A stretch of DNA of 64,000 nt from positions 992,001 through 1,056,000 of the forward strand of contig NZ_JACCFL010000001.1 in assembly GCF_013410375.1 (NCBI RefSeq), given 5' to 3'. The notes under the pieces were generated by a model that saw only the letters and a program-made list of their open reading frames with translations, was not told the origin of the DNA and searched no databases. The translations under genes were made by a program, and so were the position numbers. Source of the DNA: Leifsonia shinshuensis (GTDB taxonomy: Bacteria > Actinomycetota > Actinomycetes > Actinomycetales > Microbacteriaceae). The first letter of the stretch is position 1, and the number at the start of each line of letters is the position of its first letter. This document shows, piece after piece, positions 42,916 through 52,285 of the stretch.

Positions 42916-44570
42916 TCGGTGAGCGAGGCCCGCGCTCGAATGGCGATGTGCAGATTCAAGCGGGACTCCGGGTCATTGAGGTCCCGGCCGCTCACGTCGC
43001 GGATCCTGCTGAGACGGTAGCGCAGGGTGCTCCGGTGGATGACCAGCGCAGCAGACGTCCGATCGTAGTTCCCACCTGCCTCGAGATAGGCGCCCAGGGT
43101 GCGCACCAGTTCGGTGCGGTGCTTCCGGTCGTGCTCGACGAGCTCGCCGAGCCACTCGGCGATGTAGCGCTCCAGCGCCGCACCGCTGTCCGAGGTGTCG
43201 AGAATGCGGAGGAGGCCGAGATCGTCGTGATTCGAGAGCCCGAGCGGCTGCCGGGACTCGGCCCGGATGCGCAGTGCGCGGCCGGCCTCGGCGAACGAAC
43301 GGGGCAGGTCTTCGGCGGTGCCCCGGCCGCCGACGCCGATCGTGCCGCGCACGCTGGTCAGGGCGGCCGACACCCTGTCGTAGAGCCGCGAGAGGTCGGG
43401 GCCGTCCGGGACGACGGCGAGCGTCGCTTCCGGGCGCCGCGAGACCAGCGCGGGCACATGCATCGCAGCCAGCTGATGGCGGACGGCGGCACTCACGTCC
43501 ACTCCGTTCGGAGCGGGCGACTCCCAGGCGACGAGTACCGCGCGTTGGAGGCTGCCGAGGTCGAAGTGGAGCGCCTCGGCGCGAGCCAGAGCGTCGACGA
43601 CCTCGCCTCCCGCCACGAGATCGTCCGCCAGCTCGCGACCGAGGCGGAGCTCGACCTCGGCGAGGCTCCGCCGGTGGGCGAGTTCCACGGCGATGGCGGC
43701 GGAGGCGTACTCGACCGCGAAGCGGTCGTCGTCGCTCCGGTTGTCGTCGGGATCGTAGATCCCGAAGACGCCGAGCGTCTCACCGCCGGACCGGATGGCG
43801 ACCGATCGCCAGGCGCTCGACCGGCCGCCCGCCGAGAGGTTCTCGACGGGCATCGACCCGGGCGGCCCCGCGGCGCCCGCGGCGGTGACGAGGGCGAGCT
43901 CGTTTCCGAAGGAGTCCTGGAGCACGACCGAACGCCCGGTGAGGATGCTCACGGTCTCGACGATCTGCGCTTCCCCGTTCCTCGACCCGGCCGCTGCGAC
44001 GATCGAATCGCGGATGCGCTGCTGTGCGTTCAGCTTGACGATCGTGGCGGCCATCGTACGGTTCGACGCCACTTGCGCTTCTCCGAGACGACGGAGCTCA
44101 CGTGCCTGGTGTCGCTCGCGGTGGATGAGCTCGGCCGCAGCGAGCGCCGCTCCGGTGGGCTCGGCGAGCGCGTGCAGCAGGAAGAGCTGAGCACTCGACG
44201 GCTCCGCCGCGGCCTGGAGGGCGAAGGCGCCCTTCAGCTTCCCGCCGCCGCGGAAGAAGAGGGCGTAGCGCCACCCTTCCTCGCTCGAGAGGACCCCGCT
44301 GGCTCCCGCGCGCGCCTCCACGAGCAGATCGAGCGGACGGTCCGGTTTGCCCGAACGGCGGACGAGGCGTCCGCGGGAGGCGACGTAGACGGCCGCGACC
44401 GCGCATGCGGCGATCTCCATGACGGAGGCTTCCGCGAGTCGCAGCGTCTCCCGGGTGGACGGGTGCTCGAACATCCGGGAGCCCACTCGGAAGATGTCGT
44501 ACAGGCCGGGGGGCCCGTCGGCGCCGGGGTAGGGCTGCGCCTCGGATTCCGGATCTCTCGATGCGCTCAT
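42903..44570 (-). CDS. PucR-family regulator with GAF-like sensor
   Basis: The 555-residue protein ends in a PucR C-terminal HTH (LGAYLEAGGNYDRTSAALVIHRSTLRYRLSRIRDVSGRDL). The middle has a GAF-like or GGDEF-degenerate region (VETVSILTGRSVVLQDSFGN, GVFGIYDPDDNRSDDDRFAVE). PucR/CdaR regulators usually activate catabolic genes for purines, amino acids or sugar acids. I chose ATG 44570 with GAGAGG upstream; the open frame continues to 44795 across the promoter gap, without homology. It is divergent from the Hsp20 gene. Confidence 0.88.
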   Translation of the reverse strand: MSASRDPESEAQPYPGADGPPGLYDIFRVGSRMFEHPSTRETLRLAEASVMEIAACAVAAVYVASRGRLVRRSGKPDRPLDLLVEARAGASGVLSSEEGWRYALFFRGGGKLKGAFALQAAAEPSSAQLFLLHALAEPTGAALAAAELIHRERHQARELRRLGEAQVASNRTMAATIVKLNAQQRIRDSIVAAAGSRNGEAQIVETVSILTGRSVVLQDSFGNELALVTAAGAAGPPGSMPVENLSAGGRSSAWRSVAIRSGGETLGVFGIYDPDDNRSDDDRFAVEYASAAIAVELAHRRSLAEVELRLGRELADDLVAGGEVVDALARAEALHFDLGSLQRAVLVAWESPAPNGVDVSAAVRHQLAAMHVPALVSRRPEATLAVVPDGPDLSRLYDRVSAALTSVRGTIGVGGRGTAEDLPRSFAEAGRALRIRAESRQPLGLSNHDDLGLLRILDTSDSGAALERYIAEWLGELVEHDRKHRTELVRTLGAYLEAGGNYDRTSAALVIHRSTLRYRLSRIRDVSGRDLNDPESRLNLHIAIRARASLTDYFG

Positions 44571-44683
44571 CCGCCCTCTCCCGCGCGGCTCACCGTAGCA
44601 CTCATCGGTTCGACTCGACAGTGCAACGAGCGGGTCTTCTTTGGTCCTGCGGGGTCGAAGCGCTGCGCCGGGCCACCGGCGGA

Positions 44684-44698
44684 CACTCGCATCGAGTG
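44684..44698. promoter_or_regulatory. Palindrome upstream of the chaperone operon
   Basis: CACTCG-CAT-CGAGTG is a perfect 6+3+6 inverted repeat 30-44 bp before the Hsp20 GTG. It resembles neither a canonical HAIR (CTTGAGT-N7-ACTCAAG) nor CIRCE. It may be the operator for the divergent PucR protein or another heat-shock regulator. Confidence 0.4.
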
Positions 44699-44727
44699 GA
44701 TCGCGAGCGATCGAGGAGGTGGTCCCG

Positions 44728-45189
44728 GTGGCCCTGATGCGGTTCGACACCCTCCGCGATGTGGATCGAGCGGTCGAGCAGGCGCTCGGCGTCAACCGCA
44801 GAACCTATGCGGTGCCGCTGGAGGCGTATCGGCGGGGCGGTCAGTACATCGTGATAGCCGATGTGCCGGGGGTGGACATCCGCGACGTCGATGTCCGCGT
44901 GGAGCGCAACATCGTCACGATCACCGTCCAGCGCCGGCCGAAGTTCGCAGAAGGCGATCACGTCCTCATCGACGAGCGCCCCCGCGGCGAGTTCGTCCGG
45001 CAGCTCTTCCTCGGCGACAGCCTCGACTCGTCCCGGCTGGTGGCGCATCTGGGCAGCGGGGTGCTGACCCTGCTCGTCCCGGTCGACGAGTCCAGCGAAT
45101 CACGGCAGGTGAACATCTCATCGTCGGAGGGCGCGGACGATCGCCCGATCACCCCGACGGGCCACGAAGGAGGAGCAACCCATGGCTAA
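44728..45189 (+). CDS. Hsp20/alpha-crystallin small heat-shock protein
   Basis: The 153-residue protein has an alpha-crystallin domain: [31 protein letters not shown] and the C-terminal [13 protein letters not shown] strand (A-x-x-x-G-V-L motif as [10 protein letters not shown]). It holds unfolded proteins for refolding by DnaK/ClpB. GTG 44728 has GAGGAGG upstream. It is the first gene of the chaperone operon and overlaps the dnaK start. Confidence 0.93.
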   Translation: MALMRFDTLRDVDRAVEQALGVNRRTYAVPLEAYRRGGQYIVIADVPGVDIRDVDVRVERNIVTITVQRRPKFAEGDHVLIDERPRGEFVRQLFLGDSLDSSRLVAHLGSGVLTLLVPVDESSESRQVNISSSEGADDRPITPTGHEGGATHG

Positions 45190-47056
45190 GGCAGTCGGAA
45201 TCGACCTCGGCACCACGAACTCGGTGATCGCGGTCTGGGAGGGCGGCGAGGCGAGAGTCACCCCGAACAGCGAAGGCGCCCGCACCACCCCGTCCGTCGT
45301 CGCGTTCACCGACACCGGAGAGCGGCTCGTCGGGCAGCTCGCCCGGCGCCAGGCGATCCTGAACCCGAAGGGGACCATCTCTTCGGCCAAGCGGTTCATC
45401 GGGCGCTCCTTCGACGAGATCGGCGAGGAGGCCAAGGCGGTCGGCTTCGACGTCGTCGCAGGCCCGAACGGCGAAGCCCGCTTCGACGTGCGCGGCAAGC
45501 TCTACGCACCGGAGGAGATCAGCGCACTCGTCCTGCGGAAGCTCGCGGACGACGCAGCCAAGTTCCTCGGTGAGAAGGTCACGGAGGCGGTCATCACCGT
45601 TCCGGCGTACTTCAACGATGCGCAGCGCACGGCGACGAGGGACGCCGGCCGGATCGCGGGTCTCGAGGTGCTGCGCATCATCAACGAGCCGACAGCGGCG
45701 GCCTTGGCCTACGGGTTGGACAAGAAGGAGCACGAGACGGTCCTGGTGTTCGACCTCGGCGGCGGCACCTTCGACGTCAGCCTGCTCGACGTGGGCGACG
45801 GCGTGGTCGAGGTGCGCTCGACCGCCGGGGACACGCACCTCGGCGGAGACGACTTCGACCGCCGGGTGGTGGACTACCTCGCCGACGAGTTCCAGAAGGA
45901 GAACGGGATCGATCTGCGCAACGACCCCCAGGCCCTGCAGCGGCTGTTCGAAGCGGCGGAGAAGGCGAAGGTCGAGCTCAGCTCGGTGAGCCAGACCCAG
46001 GTGAGCCTGCCGTTCATCACCGCGGACGCCTCCGGCCCCAAGCACCTGACGACCACGCTCAAGCGCGCCACCTTCGAGAACATCACCGCCGACCTGGTCG
46101 AGCGCTGCCTCGGCCCGGTGCGCCAGGCGATGCAGGACGCGAAGGTCACCGAGAACGACATCGACGAGGTCATCCTCGTCGGAGGGTCGACCCGCATCCC
46201 GGCGGTGCAGGACCTCGTGAAGCGCCTCACCGGCGGCAAAGACCCGAACATGACGGTGAACCCGGACGAAGTCGTCGCCATCGGCGCGGCCATCCAGGCC
46301 GGCGTGCTGAAGGGCGAGGTCAGCGATGTCCTCCTGCTCGACGTGACCCCGCTCTCGCTGGGCGTCGAGACGCGCGGCGGGGTGATGACGCCGATCATCG
46401 AGCGCAACACCACCATCCCCGCGCGCCGGAGCGAAGTGTTCTCCACTGCCCAGGACAACCAGGACTCGGTCGAGATCGTCGTGCTCCAGGGCGAGCGCGA
46501 GCGCGCAGCGGACAACCGCGTCCTGGGTCGGTTCTCGCTGACCGGGATCCGGCCGGCGCCACGGGGGGAGCCGCAGATCGAGGTCACGTTCGACATCGAC
46601 GCGAACGGGATCCTCAATGTCACCGCTCGCGACAAGGACACCGGGGCGGAGCAGGGCATCACCATCAGCGGGACCACCAACCTGGATCAGGCGGAGATCG
46701 ACCGGATGGTGCGCGAGGCCGAGCAGAATCGTGCCGAGGATCAGCGGCTGCGCGAGGACATCGATGCGCGGAACGAGCTGGACGCCGCCGCCTACCGGGT
46801 GGAGCGGGCGCTCGCGGAGCACGGCGACTCCGCGCCGGCCCACGAGCGGTCGCGGGCCGAGCTGCTGGTCGGACAGGCCAGGGACGCGGTCGAACGGGAG
46901 GTCTCCGCCTCCGAGGCGCGCGAGTTGACGAGCGAGCTGCGGCAGGTGGACGCCGCACTGTCCGTCGCCCGCCCGGCTCCGGGTGCGACGGCCTCGGACG
47001 CCGCGCCCGAGGTGGACGACGACGATGTCGTCGACGCCGACTTCGACCGGAACTGA
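45182..47056 (+). CDS. dnaK: DnaK/Hsp70 chaperone (probably an accessory copy)
   Basis: The 624-residue protein has all Hsp70 signatures: [13 protein letters not shown] at the N-terminus, [20 protein letters not shown] near residue 184, [16 protein letters not shown] near 332 and the linker with [11 protein letters not shown]. Substrate-binding and lid domains are complete, ending DDDVVDADF. It refolds proteins with GrpE and DnaJ encoded next. Since Hsp20, ClpB and thioredoxin genes follow and HspR is absent, this is probably a second DnaK set rather than the housekeeping one; that needs the rest of the genome. Confidence 0.95.
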   Translation: MAKAVGIDLGTTNSVIAVWEGGEARVTPNSEGARTTPSVVAFTDTGERLVGQLARRQAILNPKGTISSAKRFIGRSFDEIGEEAKAVGFDVVAGPNGEARFDVRGKLYAPEEISALVLRKLADDAAKFLGEKVTEAVITVPAYFNDAQRTATRDAGRIAGLEVLRIINEPTAAALAYGLDKKEHETVLVFDLGGGTFDVSLLDVGDGVVEVRSTAGDTHLGGDDFDRRVVDYLADEFQKENGIDLRNDPQALQRLFEAAEKAKVELSSVSQTQVSLPFITADASGPKHLTTTLKRATFENITADLVERCLGPVRQAMQDAKVTENDIDEVILVGGSTRIPAVQDLVKRLTGGKDPNMTVNPDEVVAIGAAIQAGVLKGEVSDVLLLDVTPLSLGVETRGGVMTPIIERNTTIPARRSEVFSTAQDNQDSVEIVVLQGERERAADNRVLGRFSLTGIRPAPRGEPQIEVTFDIDANGILNVTARDKDTGAEQGITISGTTNLDQAEIDRMVREAEQNRAEDQRLREDIDARNELDAAAYRVERALAEHGDSAPAHERSRAELLVGQARDAVEREVSASEARELTSELRQVDAALSVARPAPGATASDAAPEVDDDDVVDADFDRN

Positions 47057-47069
47057 CGGACGCCGGGAC

Positions 47070-47624
47070 ATGGACACCTCGGACGCGCGGAGCGCGGAGA
47101 GCGTGGAGGAGCCCGACCCGGGCGGCCGGCCGAGCGCGACGGACGAGCCGCCGGCGACCGACGAGCCGCCCGCGGCGCCGCCCGACGAACGGGACGCCCG
47201 TCTCGCCGACCTGGAGGACCGCTGGCGCCGCGCCGCCGCCGACCTGGACAACGTGCGGAAGCGGACAGCGCGCGAAGTCGCCCTCGTCCGGGACGCGGAG
47301 CGCGCTCGCGCCGCATCCGTCTTCCTCCCCGTCGTGGACGGCCTCACGGATGCGCTCGCCTACGCGAAGCAGGTGAGCGACCCGCTGACCGAAGGGATCG
47401 AGTCGATCCGGGAGCAGGCCATCGTCGCCCTCGAACGGCTCGGCTACCCCCGCATCGACGAGGTGGGCGTGCCGTTCGACCCGCGCATCCACGAGGTCGT
47501 GTCGGTCGTCGACACGGACGAGGTGGCGCCGCAGACGGTGGTGGCCGTCGCCCGGCTCGGCTTCGGCGCGCCGGAGCGGCTGCTGCGCCCGGCGAGCGTC
47601 GTCGTGGCCCGGGCCCGGGAGTGA
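47070..47624 (+). CDS. grpE: GrpE nucleotide exchange factor
   Basis: The 184-residue protein has an acidic, Pro-rich N-terminal tail, the long GrpE coiled coil (LEDRWRRAAADLDNVRKRTAREV) and the beta domain (GYPRIDEVGVPFDPRIHEVVSVVDT). It releases ADP from DnaK. ATG 47070 follows the DnaK stop by 13 bp; the ribosome site is weak, suggesting translational coupling. Confidence 0.92.
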   Translation: MDTSDARSAESVEEPDPGGRPSATDEPPATDEPPAAPPDERDARLADLEDRWRRAAADLDNVRKRTAREVALVRDAERARAASVFLPVVDGLTDALAYAKQVSDPLTEGIESIREQAIVALERLGYPRIDEVGVPFDPRIHEVVSVVDTDEVAPQTVVAVARLGFGAPERLLRPASVVVARARE

Positions 47625-47628
47625 CGCC

Positions 47629-48579
47629 GTGGCGGACGACTACTACCAGCTGCTGGGAGTCTCGCGGAACGCCGACGCCAAGGAGATCCAGCGCGCGTAC
47701 CGCAAACTGGCCCGCACGTACCACCCCGACGTCAACAAGCAGGCCGGCGCAGAGGACACGTTCAAGAAGATCAGCGAGGCCTACCACGTGCTGGCGGACC
47801 CCGAGTCGCGGGCCCAGTACGACCGGTTCGGGCCGGAGTTCCGGCGCTACGCGGAGGCGGAACGCGAGTACGCCTCGCAGGGCGCCGGAAGCGGAGGCGC
47901 GGGCGGCGGCGGACGAGCGCGCACACGCGCCCGGCCGGGGCCGTCGGGGTTCAGCTGGTCGAGCGCGCAGGCCGGAGCGGGTCCGGGCGGCGCATCGGTC
48001 GACTGGGAGGACCTCTTCGGCGACGTCTTCGGCTCGATGCGCGGGATGGACTCCGAGGCCGAGCTCGAGCTCACCGTCGAGGAGGCGTTCCGGGGCGGTC
48101 CACGCACGGTCGTCCTCGCCGGTCCCGACGGCGACCGTCAGACCTTCGAGCTGCAGATACCGCCCGGCGCACTGGACGGGCAGCGCATCCGCGTCTCCGG
48201 GGGTGGACGACCCGGGCGGCAGGACGGCGGGGCGGGCGACCTCGTGATCACGCTCCGGGTCAAGCCGGACCGGCGACTCCGGCTCGACGGCAAGAACATC
48301 GAGATGGACCTCCTGATCTCGCCGTGGGAGGCCGCCCTCGGCGCCAGTGTCCGGACGCGCGCGCCCGGCGGCCCGATCACCGTGCGGGTCCCGCCCGGCT
48401 CGTCGAGCGGACGCCGGCTGCGGCTGAAGGGCCAGGGGATGCCTCAGCAGGGAGGAAAGCCGGGGGACCTGTTCGCGAAGGTGAAGATCATGGTCCCTCC
48501 GCATCCCACGGCTCGCGAGCGCGAGCTCTTCGAGCAGCTGCAGCGCGAGTCCGGCTTCGATCCGAGGTCGTCGTCATGA
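47629..48579 (+). CDS. DnaJ/CbpA-type J-domain co-chaperone
   Basis: The 316-residue protein has an N-terminal J domain with HPD at 32-34 (YHPDVNK), a Gly/Ser-rich linker (about 80-120) and the two C-terminal beta domains, but no cysteine-rich zinc domain, so it is CbpA-like rather than full DnaJ. GTG 47629 lies 4 bp after the GrpE stop. It delivers clients to the neighbouring DnaK. Confidence 0.93.
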   Translation: MADDYYQLLGVSRNADAKEIQRAYRKLARTYHPDVNKQAGAEDTFKKISEAYHVLADPESRAQYDRFGPEFRRYAEAEREYASQGAGSGGAGGGGRARTRARPGPSGFSWSSAQAGAGPGGASVDWEDLFGDVFGSMRGMDSEAELELTVEEAFRGGPRTVVLAGPDGDRQTFELQIPPGALDGQRIRVSGGGRPGRQDGGAGDLVITLRVKPDRRLRLDGKNIEMDLLISPWEAALGASVRTRAPGGPITVRVPPGSSSGRRLRLKGQGMPQQGGKPGDLFAKVKIMVPPHPTARERELFEQLQRESGFDPRSSS

Positions 48580-48893
48580 GTTCCCCTCTGCTCCCCGTGA
48601 TCCCGCCCCGGCTCGACCTCGGGATGGTCGCGGTCGCCGCGTCCGTCCATCCCGAGCTGGTCCGCCGGTTCGTCGAGCTCGGCCTCATCCGCGCCGGCAC
48701 GGACGCGTCGGGCCGGCTGTGGTTCACCCCGGACGCACCCGAGCAGGTGCGGCGGATCGTGCGGCTGCACGCCGACCTGTCGCTCAACTACGCCGCTGTC
48801 GCACTCGTCATCGACCTGCTCGCCCGGATCGACGTGCTCGAGGCGCAGCGGACGATCATCCGCCCCGGAAGGGAGACTCCGCCATGGAGATGA
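48576..48893 (+). CDS. CbpM-like chaperone modulator (MerR-type HTH)
   Basis: The 105-residue protein has a MerR-like helix pair ([63 protein letters not shown]), the arrangement of CbpM, which regulates CbpA/J-domain proteins. Its gene overlaps the J-protein gene (ATGA at 48576) and runs 10 bp into clpB, which supports that role. A DNA-binding regulator of the operon is the alternative. Confidence 0.8.
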   Translation: MSSPLLPVIPPRLDLGMVAVAASVHPELVRRFVELGLIRAGTDASGRLWFTPDAPEQVRRIVRLHADLSLNYAAVALVIDLLARIDVLEAQRTIIRPGRETPPWR

Positions 48894-51535
48894 ACAAGCT
48901 GACCCAGAAGTCCCAGGAGGCGCTCCAGGAGGCCCAGAGCATCGCGAGCCGGAACGGGCAGACCGAGACCGAGAACGAGCACCTCCTGCTCGCCTTGCTC
49001 ACCCAGGACGGCGGCCTGATCCCGCGGCTGCTCGAAGCGGCCGGGGTCGACCTGACCGTTCTCCTCACGGAGGTGCAGCAGGCGATCGAACGGAAGCCGC
49101 GGACGACCGGCCCGGGGGCGACTCCCGGTCAGGTGTACCTTTCGAGGACGCTCTCGGCGACCCTCGACCGTGCCGAGCGGGAGGCGAACCGGCTGAAGGA
49201 CTCCTACGTCTCGGTCGAGCACCTGCTGCTGGCGCTCGCCGACGATCCCAGTGGAGGGGCCGCCGCGCGTCTCCTGCAGAGCAACGGGGTGACGCGGGAG
49301 AGCTTCCTCCGGGCGCTGACGGCGGTCCGCGGCAATCAGCACGTGAACTCGGCGACCCCCGAGCAGACCTACGAGGCACTGGAGAAGTACGGCCGTGACC
49401 TGGTCGCCGACGCCCGGGCGGGCCGCCTCGATCCGGTCATCGGCCGCGACACGGAGATCCGCCGCGTCATCCAGATCCTGTCGCGCAAGTCGAAGAACAA
49501 CCCGGTGCTGATCGGCGAGCCGGGGGTCGGCAAGACGGCGATCGTGGAGGGGCTGGCACAGCGGATCGTCAACACCGACGTTCCCGAAGGGCTCCGCGAC
49601 AAGACGGTCTTCCAGCTCGATCTCGCGGCGCTCGTCGCCGGCGCCAAGTACCGCGGCGAGTTCGAGGAGCGGATGAAGGCCGTGCTGGCCGAGGTCGTGG
49701 CCGCAGAAGGGCGCATCCTGCTGTTCATCGACGAGCTCCACACCCTCGTCGGAGCCGGTGCAACTGAGGGCGCGATGGACGCCGGGAACATGCTGAAGCC
49801 GATGCTCGCCCGCGGGGAGCTCCACCTCATCGGCGCGACCACCCTGGACGAGTACCGGCAGCACATCGAGAAGGACGCCGCGCTGGAACGGCGCTTCCAG
49901 ACCGTCCTGGTGGATGAGCCGAGCGTCGAAGACGCCATCTCCATCCTCCGCGGGCTGCGCGAACGCCTGGAGGTCTTCCACGGGGTGCGCATCCAGGACA
50001 ACGCGCTCGTGGCGGCCGTGACGCTCTCGCACCGCTACATCACCGACCGGTTCCTGCCGGACAAGGCCATCGACCTCGTCGACGAGGCCTGCGCGCGGCT
50101 GCGCACGGAGATCGACTCGATGCCGGCCGACCTCGACGAGCTCACGCGACGCGTCACCCGGCTGGAGATCGAGGAGGCCGCGCTGGAGAAGGAGAAGGAC
50201 CAGCCGAGCCGGATCCGGCTGGAGGAGCTGCGGCGCGAGCTCGCCGACCTCCAGGCGGAGGCGAACGCGAAGCGTGCCCAGTGGGAGGCGGAGCGCCAGG
50301 CCATCCGGAAGGTCCAGGAGCTCCGGAGCGAGCTCGAGCAGGTGCGGCGCGAAGCCGAGGACGCCGAGCGCAGGTACGACCTCAACCGCGCGGCGGAGCT
50401 GCGCTACGGCCGGCTCGCCGAGCTCGAGCGTCAGCTCGCCGCCGAGGAGCAGCGGCTGCAGGCCAAGCAGGGGCGGCAGCGGCTCCTCCGCGAGGTCGTG
50501 ACCGAGGAGGAGATCGCCGAGATCGTCGCCGCGTGGACGGGCATCCCCGTCGCGCGGCTCCAGGAGGGGGAGCGCGCGAAGGTGCTCAAGCTCGACGAGG
50601 TCCTGCACGAGCGTGTGGTCGGGCAGGAGGAGGCGGTGCGGCTGGTCAGCGACGCGATCATCCGGGCGCGGTCAGGGATCCGCGACCCGCGGCGGCCGAT
50701 CGGCTCGTTCATCTTCCTGGGGCCGACCGGCGTCGGCAAGACGGAGCTCGCCAAGGCCCTGGCGAGCGCGCTGTTCGACAGCGAGTCCGCGATGATCCGG
50801 CTCGACATGAGCGAGTATCAGGAGCGGCACACCGTCAGCAGGCTGGTGGGAGCCCCTCCCGGCTACGTCGGGTACGACGAGGGCGGGCAGCTCACCGAAG
50901 CGGTGCGCCGCCGACCCTACTGCGTGGTCCTCTTCGACGAGATCGAGAAGGCGCACCCGGACGTGTTCAACACGCTGCTGCAGGTGCTGGACGACGGGCG
51001 GATCACCGACAGCCAGGGCCGCACCGTCGACTTCCGCAACACCATCGTGATCATGACGTCCAACATCGGGGCGGAGCATCTGCTCACCGGCTCCCGGGAC
51101 AGCGACGGCGCGATCCCGCAGGATGTGAAGGACCTGGTGCTCGCGGAGTTGCGCGGCCGCTTCCGTCCGGAGTTCCTCAACCGGGTCGACGACATCATCG
51201 TGTTCGCGCCGCTCGGGCTGGAGCAGATCGAGTCGATCGTCGACCTCCTGATGGGCGACCTGGCGCGCCGCCTCGCGGAACGCCAGATCGGGCTCGAGGT
51301 CACGCCCGAGGCGCGGCGCCTCATCGCCGAGCGCGGCTACGACCCGCTCTACGGCGCGCGGCCCTTGCGCCGGTACATCTCGCACGACATCGAGACGCGC
51401 CTGGGGAGGGCTCTGCTCTCGGGGGTCGTCCGGGACGGCTCCACCGTGCGCATCGACGTCCGGGACGGCGAGATCGTCGTCGACGCGGTCGAGGCGCCGG
51501 CCGAATCCGATGCCGAAGCGCAGGCCGCGGTATGA
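48884..51535 (+). CDS. clpB: ClpB/Hsp100 disaggregase
   Basis: The 883-residue protein has the double Clp N domain (1-145), the first AAA+ domain (Walker A GEPGVGKT at 211-218), the coiled-coil middle domain (about 410-535) and the second AAA+ domain ([15 protein letters not shown]). The middle domain marks it as ClpB and not ClpA/C. It pulls proteins from aggregates together with DnaK. ATG 48884 lies within the end of the CbpM-like gene. Confidence 0.96.
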   Translation: MEMNKLTQKSQEALQEAQSIASRNGQTETENEHLLLALLTQDGGLIPRLLEAAGVDLTVLLTEVQQAIERKPRTTGPGATPGQVYLSRTLSATLDRAEREANRLKDSYVSVEHLLLALADDPSGGAAARLLQSNGVTRESFLRALTAVRGNQHVNSATPEQTYEALEKYGRDLVADARAGRLDPVIGRDTEIRRVIQILSRKSKNNPVLIGEPGVGKTAIVEGLAQRIVNTDVPEGLRDKTVFQLDLAALVAGAKYRGEFEERMKAVLAEVVAAEGRILLFIDELHTLVGAGATEGAMDAGNMLKPMLARGELHLIGATTLDEYRQHIEKDAALERRFQTVLVDEPSVEDAISILRGLRERLEVFHGVRIQDNALVAAVTLSHRYITDRFLPDKAIDLVDEACARLRTEIDSMPADLDELTRRVTRLEIEEAALEKEKDQPSRIRLEELRRELADLQAEANAKRAQWEAERQAIRKVQELRSELEQVRREAEDAERRYDLNRAAELRYGRLAELERQLAAEEQRLQAKQGRQRLLREVVTEEEIAEIVAAWTGIPVARLQEGERAKVLKLDEVLHERVVGQEEAVRLVSDAIIRARSGIRDPRRPIGSFIFLGPTGVGKTELAKALASALFDSESAMIRLDMSEYQERHTVSRLVGAPPGYVGYDEGGQLTEAVRRRPYCVVLFDEIEKAHPDVFNTLLQVLDDGRITDSQGRTVDFRNTIVIMTSNIGAEHLLTGSRDSDGAIPQDVKDLVLAELRGRFRPEFLNRVDDIIVFAPLGLEQIESIVDLLMGDLARRLAERQIGLEVTPEARRLIAERGYDPLYGARPLRRYISHDIETRLGRALLSGVVRDGSTVRIDVRDGEIVVDAVEAPAESDAEAQAAV

Positions 51536-52035
51536 GCGCCATCGGCCAGGCCAGGATCATCCGCTGCCCGAACTGTGGCCGCAAGAACCGCGTGCCCGCG
51601 GCCGCCGGCGGACGTCCACGCTGTGCGAACTGCCACAAGCCGCTCCCGTGGATCGCCGACGCTCTCGACGACACGTTCGCGGAGATCGCCGAGAAGGCGG
51701 ACCTGCCCGTGATCGTCGACATGTGGGCGACCTGGTGCGGCCCGTGCCGGATGGTCAGCCCGGTCCTGGAGGAACTGGCCGGCGAGCGGGCGGGGGAGGT
51801 CAAGCTCGTGAAGGTGGATGTCGACCGGGCGCCCCGGGTGTCGTCCCGGTTCACCGTGCAGGCCGTCCCGACCCTGATGATCCTCGACCACGGGGAGGTG
51901 ATCGCCCGGCAGGCCGGGGCGGCGCCGGTGGCCGTCCTGCGCCGCTGGTTCGACGACGCGATGCTGCAGCAGCGGCGCGCCAGGAAGAGCGTCGGCGCCG
52001 GCGCGGAGGGAGGGACGCCCCGTGACGATTCGTAG
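51532..52035 (+). CDS. Thioredoxin 2-type protein with N-terminal zinc finger
   Basis: The 167-residue protein has four N-terminal cysteines (12, 15, 31, 34: CPNCGRK and CANCH) forming a zinc finger as in TrxC, then a thioredoxin domain with the active site WCGPC (68-72) and the cis-Pro loop VQAVPTLMI. It overlaps clpB by 4 bp and the UBP zinc-finger gene by 14 bp. It would reduce disulfides in clients rescued by the chaperones, or act as redox sensor. Confidence 0.93.
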   Translation: MSAIGQARIIRCPNCGRKNRVPAAAGGRPRCANCHKPLPWIADALDDTFAEIAEKADLPVIVDMWATWCGPCRMVSPVLEELAGERAGEVKLVKVDVDRAPRVSSRFTVQAVPTLMILDHGEVIARQAGAAPVAVLRRWFDDAMLQQRRARKSVGAGAEGGTPRDDS

Positions 52036-52285
52036 GGATCCCCACATCGTCTACATCCGCCCGGTGACCCCGCGCACGCCGGGCGCGTGCGAGGACTGCC
52101 TGGCGCTCGGCACGCCGTGGGTGCACCTGCGGCTGTGCCTCACCTGCGGCAAGGTGGGCTGTTGCGACGCCTCGCCGATGCGGCACGCGCGGGCGCATGC
52201 GGCGCACGACGGGCATCCCATCGTCCAATCGCACGAGCCCGGTGAGAGCTGGCGGTGGTGCTACATCGACGAGGACTACGTGTGA
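52022..52285 (+). CDS. Stand-alone UBP-type zinc-finger protein
   Basis: The 87-residue protein is almost entirely a ubiquitin-hydrolase zinc finger: C23-x2-C26, C39-x2-C42 (CLTCGKVGCC), HARAHAAHDGHPIVQSHEP and a tryptophan near the end (SWRWCYIDED). In eukaryotes this fold binds the free C-terminus of ubiquitin; bacterial partners are unknown. It starts at GTG 52022 inside the thioredoxin gene and its stop overlaps the next ATG. Confidence 0.9.
   Translation: MTIRRDPHIVYIRPVTPRTPGACEDCLALGTPWVHLRLCLTCGKVGCCDASPMRHARAHAAHDGHPIVQSHEPGESWRWCYIDEDYV

Noticed and set aside
44684..44698. HAIR element for HspR
   Set aside because: The arms CACTCG/CGAGTG with a 3-bp gap do not match CTTGAGT-N7-ACTCAAG, and no hspR gene is in the operon.
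40647..45227. A 1526-codon open frame on the plus strand spanning several genes
   Set aside because: It runs antisense or out of frame to well-supported genes (ABM protein, membrane protein, PucR, Hsp20), is extremely Arg/Gly-rich and matches no family. It reflects GC-rich codon bias.
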